Notes: generated by a model not told the origin, from the sequence alone. A stretch of 14,156 nt of DNA from Flavobacteriia bacterium (GCA_009925805.1 RFQF01000029.1:1-14156), one strand, 5' to 3'; counted from the first letter of the stretch, positions 1 to 8,088 are shown. Numbers and translations: made by a program.

Positions 1-1021
1 ATTTAACATCTTCCATGGAAATTAAGCCAAGATTCACCAATTGCTCCTCCATCAGCATACCCACTTGCTTGTGATATTCGGCCATGATGGTTCCTGGGAC
101 TAATAATTTTGTGGCTTCATTTTTCACGTGAAGTACGGCATTATACACAGCTTTTTGACGTGGCGTGAAGCGTCCATTCACCGGGATACAGCGCGTTAAA
201 TCGGAAGAATAATTAGCATATTCTGCCCCCACATCCAGCAGCATTACATCGCCATCCTGACATGGTTGATTGTTCTCAATGTAATGCAAAACACAGGCAT
301 TTTTCCCTGAAGCAATAATGGGCGTATACGCAAATCCTTGCGAACGATTCCTTAGAAACTCATGGGCGAATTCTGCTTCAATTTCATATTCCCACACGCC
401 GGGTTTTACAAAATCCAACACGCGACGGAATCCTTTTTCCGTGATATCGCAAGCTGTTTGCATCAACGCTAGCTCCTCGGGTTCTTTAATTGAACGAATG
501 TTATGCATGATCGGAGCAGATTTATACACTTGGTGTGCCGGGTAATCCGCTTTTACTTGCTTTATAAATCGATCTTCTCGCGTCTCCACTTCGGTTTTAG
601 CCCGAAGGTGTTCATTCGTATTAAGATAAATCCCCTCCGCTTCCGCCATTAATTGCTTAAAAATAGTAGGGAATTGCGTTAACCAATAAACGGTTTTAAT
701 GCCTGACGTTTCAAATGCTTTTGCTTTCGTGAGTTTCTCTCCTTCCCAAATGGCAATCGTTTCATTGGTTTCGCGAAGAAACAACACCTCGCGGTGGGCA
801 GGATTGCTGGCGCTTGGAAACAACACTAAAACGGATTCTTCTTGGTCTACTCCGGATAAATAAAATATGTCCCGATGCTGCTGGAAAGGCATTGTTCCAT
901 CCGCGCTGATCGGATAGATATCATTTGAATTAAAAACAGCCAAACAACTCTTAGCTACGTGCTGCACAAATTTCGACCGGTTTCGAATGAATAATTCACG
1001 GTCGACAGGAAAATATTTCAT
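1..1021 (-). CDS. pepP: Xaa-Pro aminopeptidase (aminopeptidase P, M24B), C-terminus cut off
   Basis: This is a metallopeptidase that removes an N-terminal residue from peptides whose second residue is proline. The frame is open from an ATG at 1021 to the window edge, giving 340 codons; family members are usually about 430 residues, so roughly the last fifth is missing. Residues 1-130 look like the aminopeptidase-P N-terminal domain, with motifs such as HRDIFYLSG at 49-57. Residues from about 170 form the pita-bread catalytic domain. Visible are His246 in the HYIEN motif and the metal ligands Asp263 (LLDVGAEY) and Asp274 (SSDLTR). The remaining His and Glu ligands would lie outside the window. 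The start is 2 bases after the stop of the upstream lipoprotein gene, so the two are probably co-transcribed. No signal peptide is visible, which suggests a cytoplasmic enzyme. The family call is secure; the exact substrate range is not. Confidence 0.93.
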   Translation of the reverse strand, partial: MKYFPVDRELFIRNRSKFVQHVAKSCLAVFNSNDIYPISADGTMPFQQHRDIFYLSGVDQEESVLVLFPSASNPAHREVLFLRETNETIAIWEGEKLTKAKAFETSGIKTVYWLTQFPTIFKQLMAEAEGIYLNTNEHLRAKTEVETREDRFIKQVKADYPAHQVYKSAPIMHNIRSIKEPEELALMQTACDITEKGFRRVLDFVKPGVWEYEIEAEFAHEFLRNRSQGFAYTPIIASGKNACVLHYIENNQPCQDGDVMLLDVGAEYANYSSDLTRCIPVNGRFTPRQKAVYNAVLHVKNEATKLLVPGTIMAEYHKQVGMLMEEQLVNLGLISMEDVK

Positions 1022-1023
1022 GC

Positions 1024-1461
1024 TTATTTGATTTTGGTAAACCTCAACTGATGGGAATTTTTCCCCTTTTGAAACGTATACCAGAGGTCTTTTTTCGTTA
1101 ATCGATTGATGTAGAAATTCGTAGAAAACACCGTAGCGCTCGGCGTAAGTTGGTAAACGCTGTCGGGAAACACTTTTAATATCGTGCGTTCCGAGGCAAT
1201 GTCGAACCCGCCTTCGCATGCATGGTAGGCCCCCGTAGCATCGATATAATTTCGGGAAAAGGTGCCCCCTTCATTAAAGGTTTCTTGTAAATTCACAACA
1301 ATGACCGTATCTGTATAATCAAAGCCGTTCAGGTAATACTCTTTCAGTTTCCATGTTCCGTAGAGGTGCGTTTTTGCTAGTTTCAGAAAGCCGCCATCGG
1401 TATATTTTTTACAGCCTAAAACCAAAAAGAATAAGGCCACAAGAAAAGCCGTCTTACGCAT
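1024..1461 (-). CDS. small lipoprotein with lipocalin-like domain, unknown function
   Basis: This 145-residue protein begins with a typical lipoprotein signal: Arg2-Lys3, a hydrophobic core at 5-15 and a lipobox VLGC with the modified cysteine at position 17, followed by KKYTDGG. The mature part (about 128 residues) contains GTWKLKEYYLNG near residues 35-46 and alternating beta-strand-like segments, similar in style to the small lipocalin-like lipoproteins common in Bacteroidota. I infer attachment to the inner or outer membrane facing the periplasm; the residues after the cysteine do not match the surface-export signals I know from flavobacteria. It lies between the carbonic-anhydrase-like gene and the aminopeptidase gene, 2 bases upstream of the latter, and has its own candidate promoter box at 1477-1484. 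The lipoprotein call is firm. No function can be assigned. Confidence 0.85.
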   Translation of the reverse strand: MRKTAFLVALFFLVLGCKKYTDGGFLKLAKTHLYGTWKLKEYYLNGFDYTDTVIVVNLQETFNEGGTFSRNYIDATGAYHACEGGFDIASERTILKVFPDSVYQLTPSATVFSTNFYINRLTKKDLWYTFQKGKNSHQLRFTKIK

Positions 1462-1476
1462 AGATTCTATTTTTCA

Positions 1477-1484
1477 CAAAGTAA
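1477..1484 (-). promoter_or_regulatory. candidate -7 promoter box (TTACTTTG) for the lipoprotein-pepP unit
   Basis: On the minus strand the box TTACTTTG ends 15 bases before the lipoprotein ATG. It matches the Bacteroidota element TAnnTTTG except at the second base. The same octamer, preceded by G, occurs before the small membrane protein gene (9165-9172). No clear TTG-type -33 element is seen. Confidence 0.45.
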
Positions 1485-1497
1485 CAAAAATTTTGGC

Positions 1498-2022
1498 TTA
1501 TTTGAGGGGTTCTTGGAACCAACTCGCGTAGAGCACATAGTTTTTACTTATACGTTGTACTTCGCCGGCGAAAACTTCTGGGGAAAGGGTTTTTACTTTT
1601 TTGGCAGGAACTCCCGCATAAATGCTCCAAGATTCCACCCTTGTTCCTTCAAGAAGCACGGCTCCAGCGGCAATGATGCAATTGGATTCGATGTAACAGT
1701 GGTCCATTACGATTGCCCCCATGCCAACCAACACTTGGCTTTCAATAGTGCATCCATGCACTAATGCGTTATGACCAATGGATACCGAATCGCCCAGGAC
1801 TAACGTGGTTTTTTCATACGTACAATGCAATACCGCGCCGTCTTGAATATTCACTTGATTCCCTATCCGGATGGAATTAACGTCGCCCCGTACCACGGCA
1901 TTGAACCATACGGAACAATCATTCCCCATCATCACATCCCCTACCACCGTTGCATTTTCCGCCAAAAAACAGTTGGTTCCAAAGACCGGCGTATTTCCTC
2001 TACACGATTTGATTAGTGCCAT
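1498..2022 (-). CDS. gamma-carbonic-anhydrase-like hexapeptide-repeat protein (YrdA/PaaY/CaiE family)
   Basis: This 174-residue protein is a left-handed beta-helix built from hexapeptide repeats, for example ATVVGD, NSIRIG, TTLVLG and SQVLVG. It carries the residues of the gamma-class carbonic anhydrase fold: Arg45 and Asp47 in VVRGDV, Gln60-Asp61, and the three zinc- or iron-binding histidines His66 (AVLHC), His84 and His89 (IGHNALVHG). The C-terminal helix (about 148-170) is typical of the family. It probably forms a trimer with metal sites at subunit interfaces. Many family members show little or no carbonic anhydrase activity, so CO2 hydration is possible but not shown by sequence. The length is normal and no signal peptide is present. 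Its ATG lies 1 base after the cysS stop codon, which implies co-transcription and perhaps coupled translation with cysS. Confidence 0.93.
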   Translation of the reverse strand: MALIKSCRGNTPVFGTNCFLAENATVVGDVMMGNDCSVWFNAVVRGDVNSIRIGNQVNIQDGAVLHCTYEKTTLVLGDSVSIGHNALVHGCTIESQVLVGMGAIVMDHCYIESNCIIAAGAVLLEGTRVESWSIYAGVPAKKVKTLSPEVFAGEVQRISKNYVLYASWFQEPLK

Positions 2023-2023
2023 A

Positions 2024-3487
2024 TTACGACCAAGTAGTTCCTTCTTTACTGTCCTTTATTTGAATTCCCACCTTAGCAAGACCGTCACGAATCATGTCGG
2101 AAGTTGCCCAATCTTGCTGCGACCGAGCTTGTTGACGAAGCGCTAACATGACCTCCATTACCCCCTCCAAGCGTTCATTTCCAGCTTGATGAACGAATTC
2201 AATTCCTAATACCTCATGCAACAATTGTGTAAAAAATGCGGTAAAATCCGTTAAATCTTCCGACGTCATTTGCGCGTTGCCGATGTTCATGGCATGAATT
2301 ATTCGTACCGCTTCGAAAAGTTGCGCAATCAGCATGGGCGCATTGAAATCATCTAAAATTGCCCCAACCGCCGCGTTTTTCCAAGCTTCTAAATCCCACG
2401 TAGTAGCATCGCTCGGGATAATTTTCTGCAAAATCCCCGTTGCCTCTACCAAGCGTTCAAATCCTTTTTCAGAAGCATTGAGCGCTTCTTCCGTAATGTC
2501 CAACGTGCTTCGATAATGGGCTTGAAGCATAAAAAAGCGCACCACCGAAGCGGCATACGGTTTGGAAAACAAAGGCGAACTACCTTCAACGATTTCTTTG
2601 GGCAAAAAGAAGTTTCCTAAGGACTTGCTCATTTTTTGCCCGTTTACATTGAGCATATTTGCGTGCATCCAATACCGAGCAGGGTTGCAGCCAAAGGAAC
2701 CGCAATTTTGAGCGATCTCATCTTCATGGTGTGGAAATTTCAAATCCATTCCGCCTCCGTGAATGTCGAATTGTTTTCCTAAGTATTTCGTTGACATGGC
2801 GGTACACTCAATATGCCACCCTGGATTTCCATCACCCCAAGGGCTCCTCCAAATTTGCATGTCGTCGGGTTGCGCCTTTTTCCACAAAGCAAAGTCGGCG
2901 AAAAAGCGTTTTTCGTCTTGCGCATTTAACTCCCGTGTTTCGTGTTCGAGTTCTTCCACTTTTCGGCCGCTCAGGGTGCCATAAGGAAATCGTTGCATGT
3001 ATGCCTTCACGTCAAAATAAACGGAGCCGTTTGCTTCGTAGGCAAACCCGTTGGTAAAAATTTGCTCTATGACTTCAATTTGCTCTTGAATATGTCCTGT
3101 GGCTGTAGGTTCAATATTCGGGGGCAAGAGGTTATAAAGCCGCTGTAGTTCTTGGAATTTTACATTGTATTTGTAAACGATCTCTAACGACTGAAGCTGC
3201 TCCAGACGGGCGGCGCTTCCGATACTGTCCACTTCCAGCCCTGCACTGTTGGTAATATGCCCCGCATCCGTAATGTTACGCACGTATTTCACGCTATACC
3301 CTAAGAACAGGAAACAACGGTAGATGAAGTCGAAATTGATGAACGTTCGCATGTTGCCCATATGCGGTTCACTGTAAAGCGTTGGCCCACAAACATACAT
3401 CCCGACCCGCCCTTCGTGTAAGGGAATAAACGGTTCTTTTTTACCGGATAAGCTGTTGTATAGGAGAAGTGATTGGTCTGCGTTCAT
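2024..3487 (-). CDS. cysS: cysteinyl-tRNA synthetase
   Basis: This essential cytoplasmic enzyme charges tRNA-Cys with cysteine using ATP. The protein has 487 residues, close to the usual 460-490. The class I signatures are present: the HIGH-type motif HMGN at 42-45 and KMSKS at 285-289. The cysteine-selecting zinc site is complete, with Cys33 (YVCGPT), Cys228 (WHIECTAMS), His253 and Glu257 (PHHEDE). The C-terminal part from about 330 is the helical anticodon-binding region (DALR-like) ending in the usual small tail. The ATG at 3487 is supported by a promoter box 16 bases upstream (3504-3511). It is first in a minus-strand run followed after 1 base by the gamma-carbonic-anhydrase-like gene, and it is divergent from ispD. 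Confidence 0.98.
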   Translation of the reverse strand: MNADQSLLLYNSLSGKKEPFIPLHEGRVGMYVCGPTLYSEPHMGNMRTFINFDFIYRCFLFLGYSVKYVRNITDAGHITNSAGLEVDSIGSAARLEQLQSLEIVYKYNVKFQELQRLYNLLPPNIEPTATGHIQEQIEVIEQIFTNGFAYEANGSVYFDVKAYMQRFPYGTLSGRKVEELEHETRELNAQDEKRFFADFALWKKAQPDDMQIWRSPWGDGNPGWHIECTAMSTKYLGKQFDIHGGGMDLKFPHHEDEIAQNCGSFGCNPARYWMHANMLNVNGQKMSKSLGNFFLPKEIVEGSSPLFSKPYAASVVRFFMLQAHYRSTLDITEEALNASEKGFERLVEATGILQKIIPSDATTWDLEAWKNAAVGAILDDFNAPMLIAQLFEAVRIIHAMNIGNAQMTSEDLTDFTAFFTQLLHEVLGIEFVHQAGNERLEGVMEVMLALRQQARSQQDWATSDMIRDGLAKVGIQIKDSKEGTTWS

Positions 3488-3503
3488 GGGTAGACAATTG
3501 CCA

Positions 3504-3511
3504 CAAAGGTA
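3504..3511 (-). promoter_or_regulatory. -7 promoter box (TACCTTTG) for cysS
   Basis: The minus strand reads TACCTTTG, an exact match to the Bacteroidota -7 consensus TAnnTTTG, ending 16 bases before the cysS ATG. This would give a leader of only about 10 bases. A TTG-type -33 element is not obvious at the expected distance. The box lies in the 79-base divergent region shared with ispD. Confidence 0.6.
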
Positions 3512-3555
3512 GGAAAAGCATGCGCTTATCTGGGAATGTCATAGAATAATATTCG

Positions 3556-3563
3556 TAATTTAG
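3556..3563 (+). promoter_or_regulatory. candidate -7 promoter box (TAATTTAG) for ispD
   Basis: TAATTTAG departs from TAnnTTTG at one position and ends only 3 bases before the ispD ATG at 3567. If it is used, transcription would start at or next to the start codon, giving a leaderless message. The match is imperfect, so this is tentative. Confidence 0.35.
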
Positions 3564-3566
3564 CGC

Positions 3567-4235
3567 ATGAACGAATGGACCTTGATCGTTCCTTCCGGGG
3601 GTACGGGTACGCGAATGGGGGCGGATCGTCCCAAGCAATACTTAGAAATCGAACAAAAACCCATAATCATACACACGCTTTTGGCTTTAGACGTGCTCTT
3701 TCATCAACCCCGCTTTATCGTTTCCATGGAAACTTCGTGGATGGAATACCTCCAGCACCACTTGAATCTTGAAAACCTTGCTGCACGTTGTAACTTAGTT
3801 CAAGGAGGAATAGAACGCTATCATTCCGTGAAAAATGCCCTCCCCTTGGTTGCTACCCGGTGGGTGGGGGTGCATGATGCGGTGCGCCCGTTTGTTTCGG
3901 CGGCAACGGTTTTAAGGATAAAGGACGCTTTAGCTCATGCCGAGGCCGTTATTCCCACCGTGCCGCTTCGCGATTCCCTCCGTAAATTGACCCCGAACGG
4001 AAGCGCCTTCGTGCCGAGAAGTGCCTTTGTAGCTGTGCAAACACCGCAATGTTTTCATACAAAAACGCTCCTGGAAGCGTATCAAAAACCCTTTGATCCG
4101 AACATCACCGATGATGCCAGCTTGGTGGAATCTGCAGGAATCCCCGTTCAAACGGTTTTAGGAAACGATGAAAACCTGAAAATTACCACACCGTTAGATT
4201 TTGTGCTTGCCCAACAACTCCTTGCCAACCGATGA
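3567..4235 (+). CDS. ispD: 2-C-methyl-D-erythritol 4-phosphate cytidylyltransferase
   Basis: IspD transfers CMP from CTP to methylerythritol 4-phosphate, the third step of the non-mevalonate isoprenoid pathway, in the cytoplasm. The 222-residue length is normal. The CTP-binding signature lies at residues 8-24 (PSGGTGTRMG then PKQ), with Arg16 and Lys23 matching the catalytic Arg and Lys of the family. HDAVRPFV at 103-110, TPQCFH at 159-164, TDDASLVE at 181-188 and Lys205 in NLKIT are further family hallmarks. The signature has Ser-Gly where Ala-Ala is usual (PAAG), a mild variation. The ATG gives the expected N-terminus just before the first beta strand. The stop overlaps the start of the LD-carboxypeptidase gene in an ATGA arrangement, so the pair is probably one operon with coupled translation. 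Confidence 0.96.
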   Translation: MNEWTLIVPSGGTGTRMGADRPKQYLEIEQKPIIIHTLLALDVLFHQPRFIVSMETSWMEYLQHHLNLENLAARCNLVQGGIERYHSVKNALPLVATRWVGVHDAVRPFVSAATVLRIKDALAHAEAVIPTVPLRDSLRKLTPNGSAFVPRSAFVAVQTPQCFHTKTLLEAYQKPFDPNITDDASLVESAGIPVQTVLGNDENLKITTPLDFVLAQQLLANR

Positions 4236-5125
4236 AAACGCCTCCTTACTTAACCCCAGGATCCTTGGTGTATATAACCGCGCCCGCCAAGGCGATTGAA
4301 GCGTCCTCAATCCGAAAGACTCAAGAAATCCTTGAATCTTGGGGACTAGCGGTACGCCTTTCAACGCACTGTCTCGGGCAGCATCACTATTTTTCGGGAA
4401 CCGACGAGGAACGGACTCAAGATTTTCAATGGGGGCTGGATGCCCCGGATGTTCACGCCATTCTCTGCGCGCGAGGAGGATACGGCTGCGTGCGTATTGT
4501 GGAGCAATTGTCATGGAATACATTTCAAACCAACCCAAAATGGATCGTTGGCTTTAGCGATGTGACGGTATTTCACCACAAAGTTCATCAACTGGGTTTG
4601 CAAAGCATCCATGGAATCATGCCCTTAGGATTTGTGACGGGCACGCATGCTTCGCGAGAAACCCTGAAAAAGGCCCTCTTTGGTTTGCCTTACCGCCTTG
4701 AAGGGCCGGCACATCCCAAAAATATCCCCGGTGAGGTGGAGGGCGTTTTGATTGGTGGAAACATGACTCTGGTTTACAGCATGCTCGGGACGCCATTAAG
4801 GTATGATTTCAAGGATAAAATCCTGTTGTTGGAAGATATCGGGGAACACCTCTATAAAATCGACCGAATGCTTTACAGCCTTCAATTGGCCGGGGTGCTT
4901 TCCAGCATCAAAGGATTGATATTAGGCGGCTTCACGGAAATGGAAGATACGGACATTCCCTTTGGTAAATCCATTGAAGCCCTGATTTACGAGCGTGTAA
5001 AATCCTGTAATATTCCCGTAGCTTTTGGATTGCCTTTCGGACATGTCTCGGATAATCAAGGGCTGGTTCTTGGTAAGCCCGTTAAACTTCAGGTAACAAA
5101 CCAAGGATCAACGCTCTTAATCTAA
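4232..5125 (+). CDS. ldcA: LD-carboxypeptidase (muramoyltetrapeptide carboxypeptidase, S66 family)
   Basis: The S66 peptidases cleave the terminal D-alanine from the L,D bond of murein tetrapeptides, a step in peptidoglycan recycling. The 297-residue protein has the two-domain layout of the family. The serine nucleophile is Ser109 in VGFSD, and the other triad members are Glu201 (LLLEDIGE) and His271 (PFGHVSDNQG). ARGGYG at 80-85 and IGGN at 174-177 are also characteristic. There is no signal peptide, so the enzyme is expected in the cytoplasm, acting on imported muropeptides. It overlaps ispD by 4 bases. A related S66 group (microcin C self-immunity protein MccF) shares the fold, but nothing here suggests that role. 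The 74 bases to sdhC contain no clear terminator. Confidence 0.92.
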   Translation: MKTPPYLTPGSLVYITAPAKAIEASSIRKTQEILESWGLAVRLSTHCLGQHHYFSGTDEERTQDFQWGLDAPDVHAILCARGGYGCVRIVEQLSWNTFQTNPKWIVGFSDVTVFHHKVHQLGLQSIHGIMPLGFVTGTHASRETLKKALFGLPYRLEGPAHPKNIPGEVEGVLIGGNMTLVYSMLGTPLRYDFKDKILLLEDIGEHLYKIDRMLYSLQLAGVLSSIKGLILGGFTEMEDTDIPFGKSIEALIYERVKSCNIPVAFGLPFGHVSDNQGLVLGKPVKLQVTNQGSTLLI

Positions 5126-5172
5126 AATAGTTCTAAATAAAAACTTCCTGAGGATTTCTTTGTTCTTAACCG

Positions 5173-5180
5173 TAAATTTG
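5173..5180 (+). promoter_or_regulatory. -7 promoter box (TAAATTTG) for the sdhCAB operon
   Basis: TAAATTTG is an exact match to TAnnTTTG and ends 19 bases before the sdhC ATG at 5200, predicting a short leader of about 13 bases. A TTTG at 5159-5162 is too close to act as the usual -33 element. It supports sdhC as the first gene of its own transcript, separate from ispD-ldcA. Confidence 0.6.
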
Positions 5181-5199
5181 CACAAGAAAAAATACAGCT

Positions 5200-6048
5200 A
5201 TGTCGATTAAAACCATACTCAATTCCTCCATCATTAAAAAAGTATGGATGGCGCTAACCGGATTGTTTCTTTGCACTTTTCTCGTGGGCCACTTGGCCGG
5301 AAACATGCAATTGATTTTAAAGACCGGAGAAGAAGGGCGAAGGGCCTTTAACGAATATGCCTATTTCATGGGGCATAATCCGTTTATCAAAGCCTTATCG
5401 TACATCACTTATTTCTCCATAATTTTTCATGCCTTTCAAGGATTTTACCTCACCTACCAAAACAAGAAAGCGCGTCCTCAAGGATATGCTTACAGTAAAC
5501 CAGGAGCTAACAGTTCTTTGCCCTCTCGATACATGGCCATTTTAGGCACCTTGATATTGGTGTTTATTGTAACCCACATGGCTAACTTTTGGTGGAAGGC
5601 GAAAATCAAGGAGGACATACCCCTGCATACGTTTACGGTAACCGTTCCAAATCCCATGGGTGGGGTTTCGCAAAAGCAAGAACTCTATTACACCCACAAC
5701 ATGCAACTCATTCCGAAAAGCGATGAAATTGTAGTTAAAAACCATACCGACTTGTATATGGCCAATTTGAATGTGAAGGTTGCGGAAGGCTACAAAGATT
5801 TACATACCGTGGTAATGGATTTTTTTAATCCGAAAAAGAATGATTTGGCCCTAGCCTTCATGTTACTTTATGTGTTTTCCATGGGGGCCCTGGGTTTTCA
5901 CCTATGGCATGGTTTCGCTTCCGGGTTTCAATCCTTGGGCATCAACCACAAACGGTACACCCCCATGATTCATGGTCTTGGAAAATTATTCGCTGTGATA
6001 GTTCCTGGCTTGTTTGCCTTAATCACGGTTTTAATTTATTTGAAATAA
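5200..6048 (+). CDS. sdhC: succinate dehydrogenase cytochrome b subunit (five-helix, b558 type)
   Basis: This is the membrane anchor that binds two hemes b and the menaquinone site of succinate:menaquinone oxidoreductase. Five hydrophobic helices are visible at about residues 15-36, 63-86, 111-131, 215-240 and 258-281, as in single-anchor type B enzymes. Candidate heme ligands are His31, His77, His126 and His234 or His237, one per helix in the first four. The protein has 282 residues, longer than the roughly 200-230 I recall for relatives. The excess lies in a polar loop of about 83 residues between helices 3 and 4 (132-214), probably periplasmic by comparison with known topology. It is first in the sdhCAB operon, 18 bases before sdhA, behind an exact promoter box. 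No Shine-Dalgarno sequence is seen. Confidence 0.93.
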   Translation: MSIKTILNSSIIKKVWMALTGLFLCTFLVGHLAGNMQLILKTGEEGRRAFNEYAYFMGHNPFIKALSYITYFSIIFHAFQGFYLTYQNKKARPQGYAYSKPGANSSLPSRYMAILGTLILVFIVTHMANFWWKAKIKEDIPLHTFTVTVPNPMGGVSQKQELYYTHNMQLIPKSDEIVVKNHTDLYMANLNVKVAEGYKDLHTVVMDFFNPKKNDLALAFMLLYVFSMGALGFHLWHGFASGFQSLGINHKRYTPMIHGLGKLFAVIVPGLFALITVLIYLK

Positions 6049-6066
6049 CGCCTTAATACTTCGCCG

Positions 6067-8079
6067 ATGTCAAAACTAGAAGCTAAAATACCGGAAGGCC
6101 CACTCGCCGATAAGTGGACCCTTCATAAGAATCACATGAAATTGGTGGCTCCTAACAACCGCCCTAAAATCGATGTCATTGTTGTGGGCACAGGACTGGC
6201 AGGGGCTTCGGCCGCTGCTTCCTTAGGAGAAATGGGATACAACGTTAAGGCTTTTTGCTTTCAAGATTCTCCTCGTAGGGCTCATTCCATTGCTGCCCAA
6301 GGGGGCATCAACGCGGCAAAAAACTATCAAAACGACGGCGATTCCATTTATCGGTTATTTTACGACACCATCAAAGGAGGCGATTATCGAGCGCGCGAGG
6401 CCAATGTTTACCGTCTTGCCGAAGTTTCAGGAAATATTATTGACCAATGTGTTGCCCAAGGAGTGCCTTTCGCTCGAGAATACGGAGGGTTGTTGGATAA
6501 CCGTTCCTTTGGGGGAACGCAGGTTCAGCGAACATTTTACGCTGCAGGACAAACTGGCCAACAACTTTTGTTGGGAGCTTATTCCGCCTTGTCTCGTCAA
6601 ATTGGACTGGGAAGAGTTGCTATGTACCACCGTCATGAAATGATGGACTTAGTGTTGATTGACGGTAAAGCCCGTGGAATCATTGCGCGAAATTTAGTGA
6701 CAGGAGAATTAGAGCGCCATAGCGCTCATGCCGTAGTTATTGCCTCTGGGGGTTATGGGAATGTGTACTTTCTTTCCACCAACGCCATGGGAAGCAATGT
6801 GTCGGCGGCCTGGAAAATCCATAAGCGAGGCGCTTATTTTGCGAACCCCTGTTTTGTACAAATACATCCCACATGCATTCCTGTTCATGGAGTTAATCAG
6901 TCAAAACTAACCTTAATGTCGGAGTCGTTACGTAATTCCGGGCGTATTTGGGTTCCCGCGAAAAAGGAAGATGCTGAGGCTATTCGAGAGGGACGACTCA
7001 AGCCTACTCAAATCGCCGAAGAAGACCGCGATTACTTTTTAGAGCGTAGGTACCCTGCATTTGGAAATTTAGTGCCGCGCGATGTAGCCTCTAGGGCTGC
7101 CAAAGAGCGGTGCGATGCAGGATTTGGCATTGAAGCCAACGACACCAACGAGGGCGTATATTTGGATTTCTCCTCCGAAATTAGAAATAAAGGGAAGCAA
7201 GCGGCCTATGCAAGCGGTGACCACAATCCATCTGAAGAGACCATTATTGCTCTTGGTAAAAAGTGGATTGAAGAAAAATACGGGAACCTTTTTCAAATGT
7301 ATCAGAAAATTACCGATGAAAATCCCTACGAAACGCCTATGAAAATTTACCCTGCGGTCCATTACACTATGGGCGGCGTATGGGTAGATTATAATTTGCA
7401 AAGCACCATTCCTGGGTGTTTCGTTACGGGTGAAGCTAATTTCTCGGATCACGGAGCCAATCGATTGGGCGCCTCTGCGTTAATGCAAGGACTAGCCGAC
7501 GGTTATTTTGTGCTTCCTTACACGCTCTCCAACTACTTGGCAGATGATATTCGCACAGGTAAAATATCCACCGATGCGCCGGAATTTGAAGCCGCAGAGC
7601 GCGAAACCCGAGATAAAATTGAGTTCTTTATGGCTAAGGAAGGAACGCGTTCGGTAGATTATTTCCACAAAAAGCTAGGATTAATCATGTGGAACAAAGT
7701 GGGAATGGGCCGCAATGAATCCGGATTGCGGGAGGCTATTCAGGAAATCGCGGCATTGCGTGAGGAGTTTTACCACGACGTAAGGGTGCCCGGCGAGGCC
7801 AACGAGCTCAATCCTGAATTGGAAAAAGCGCTACGTGTGGCCGATTTCTTAGAATTAGGTCAACTGATGGCGGTAGATGCCCTCAACCGAAAAGAATCAT
7901 GCGGAGGTCATTTTCGTGAGGAATACCAAGACAGCGAAGGAGAAACATTGCGCGATGACGAGCGCTTTAAAATGGTGGCGGCGTGGGAATATACCGGTGC
8001 TGATTCCAGTAAAGCCATTTTACACGAAGAAAAACTCGATTATGAGTTCATTAAAATAGCAGCAAGAAATTACAAATAA
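6067..8079 (+). CDS. sdhA: succinate dehydrogenase/fumarate reductase flavoprotein subunit
   Basis: The catalytic subunit oxidises succinate to fumarate with covalently bound FAD, facing the cytoplasm. The 670-residue protein is of the type B length. The FAD-binding motif GTGLAG is at 41-46. The histidine expected to carry the flavin is His73 in RRAHSIAAQGG. GTQVQRTFYAAGQTG (150-164) and the substrate-site residues in HPT (267-269), PRDVASRA (337-344, with Arg338 and Arg343), HYTMGG (432-437) and GEANFSDHGANRLG (455-468) follow in order. The C-terminal helical domain (from about 530) ends with the usual SCGGHFREE region. It sits between sdhC (18 bases upstream) and sdhB (9 bases downstream). 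Direction (dehydrogenase or fumarate reductase) cannot be read from sequence alone, but the aerobic-type gene set suggests succinate oxidation. Confidence 0.97.
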   Translation: MSKLEAKIPEGPLADKWTLHKNHMKLVAPNNRPKIDVIVVGTGLAGASAAASLGEMGYNVKAFCFQDSPRRAHSIAAQGGINAAKNYQNDGDSIYRLFYDTIKGGDYRAREANVYRLAEVSGNIIDQCVAQGVPFAREYGGLLDNRSFGGTQVQRTFYAAGQTGQQLLLGAYSALSRQIGLGRVAMYHRHEMMDLVLIDGKARGIIARNLVTGELERHSAHAVVIASGGYGNVYFLSTNAMGSNVSAAWKIHKRGAYFANPCFVQIHPTCIPVHGVNQSKLTLMSESLRNSGRIWVPAKKEDAEAIREGRLKPTQIAEEDRDYFLERRYPAFGNLVPRDVASRAAKERCDAGFGIEANDTNEGVYLDFSSEIRNKGKQAAYASGDHNPSEETIIALGKKWIEEKYGNLFQMYQKITDENPYETPMKIYPAVHYTMGGVWVDYNLQSTIPGCFVTGEANFSDHGANRLGASALMQGLADGYFVLPYTLSNYLADDIRTGKISTDAPEFEAAERETRDKIEFFMAKEGTRSVDYFHKKLGLIMWNKVGMGRNESGLREAIQEIAALREEFYHDVRVPGEANELNPELEKALRVADFLELGQLMAVDALNRKESCGGHFREEYQDSEGETLRDDERFKMVAAWEYTGADSSKAILHEEKLDYEFIKIAARNYK

Positions 8080-8088
8080 GCTAAGATT

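Noticed and set aside
318..545. A 75-codon plus-strand open frame at the left edge
   Set aside because: It is antisense to pepP around its metal-binding motifs, which are clearly coded on the minus strand.
2659..3057. A 132-codon plus-strand open frame inside cysS
   Set aside because: It is antisense to the catalytic region of cysS; the composition is non-biological (many Arg and Cys) and no family is recognised.
4194..4538. A 114-codon minus-strand open frame across the ispD-ldcA junction
   Set aside because: Both plus-strand genes are fully supported by motifs, and this frame has no domain or start signal.
5159..5162. TTTG as a -33 element of the sdh promoter
   Set aside because: The spacing to the -7 box is only 10 bases, against about 19 in known Bacteroidota promoters.
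5126..5199. A possible terminator after the LD-carboxypeptidase gene
   Set aside because: Only a short, weak CCT/AGG pairing near 5147-5153 is visible with no stable stem and T-run, so it cannot be supported.
7069..7452. A 127-codon open frame on the minus strand inside sdhA
   Set aside because: It is wholly antisense to conserved catalytic regions of sdhA and has no promoter box or recognisable domain.
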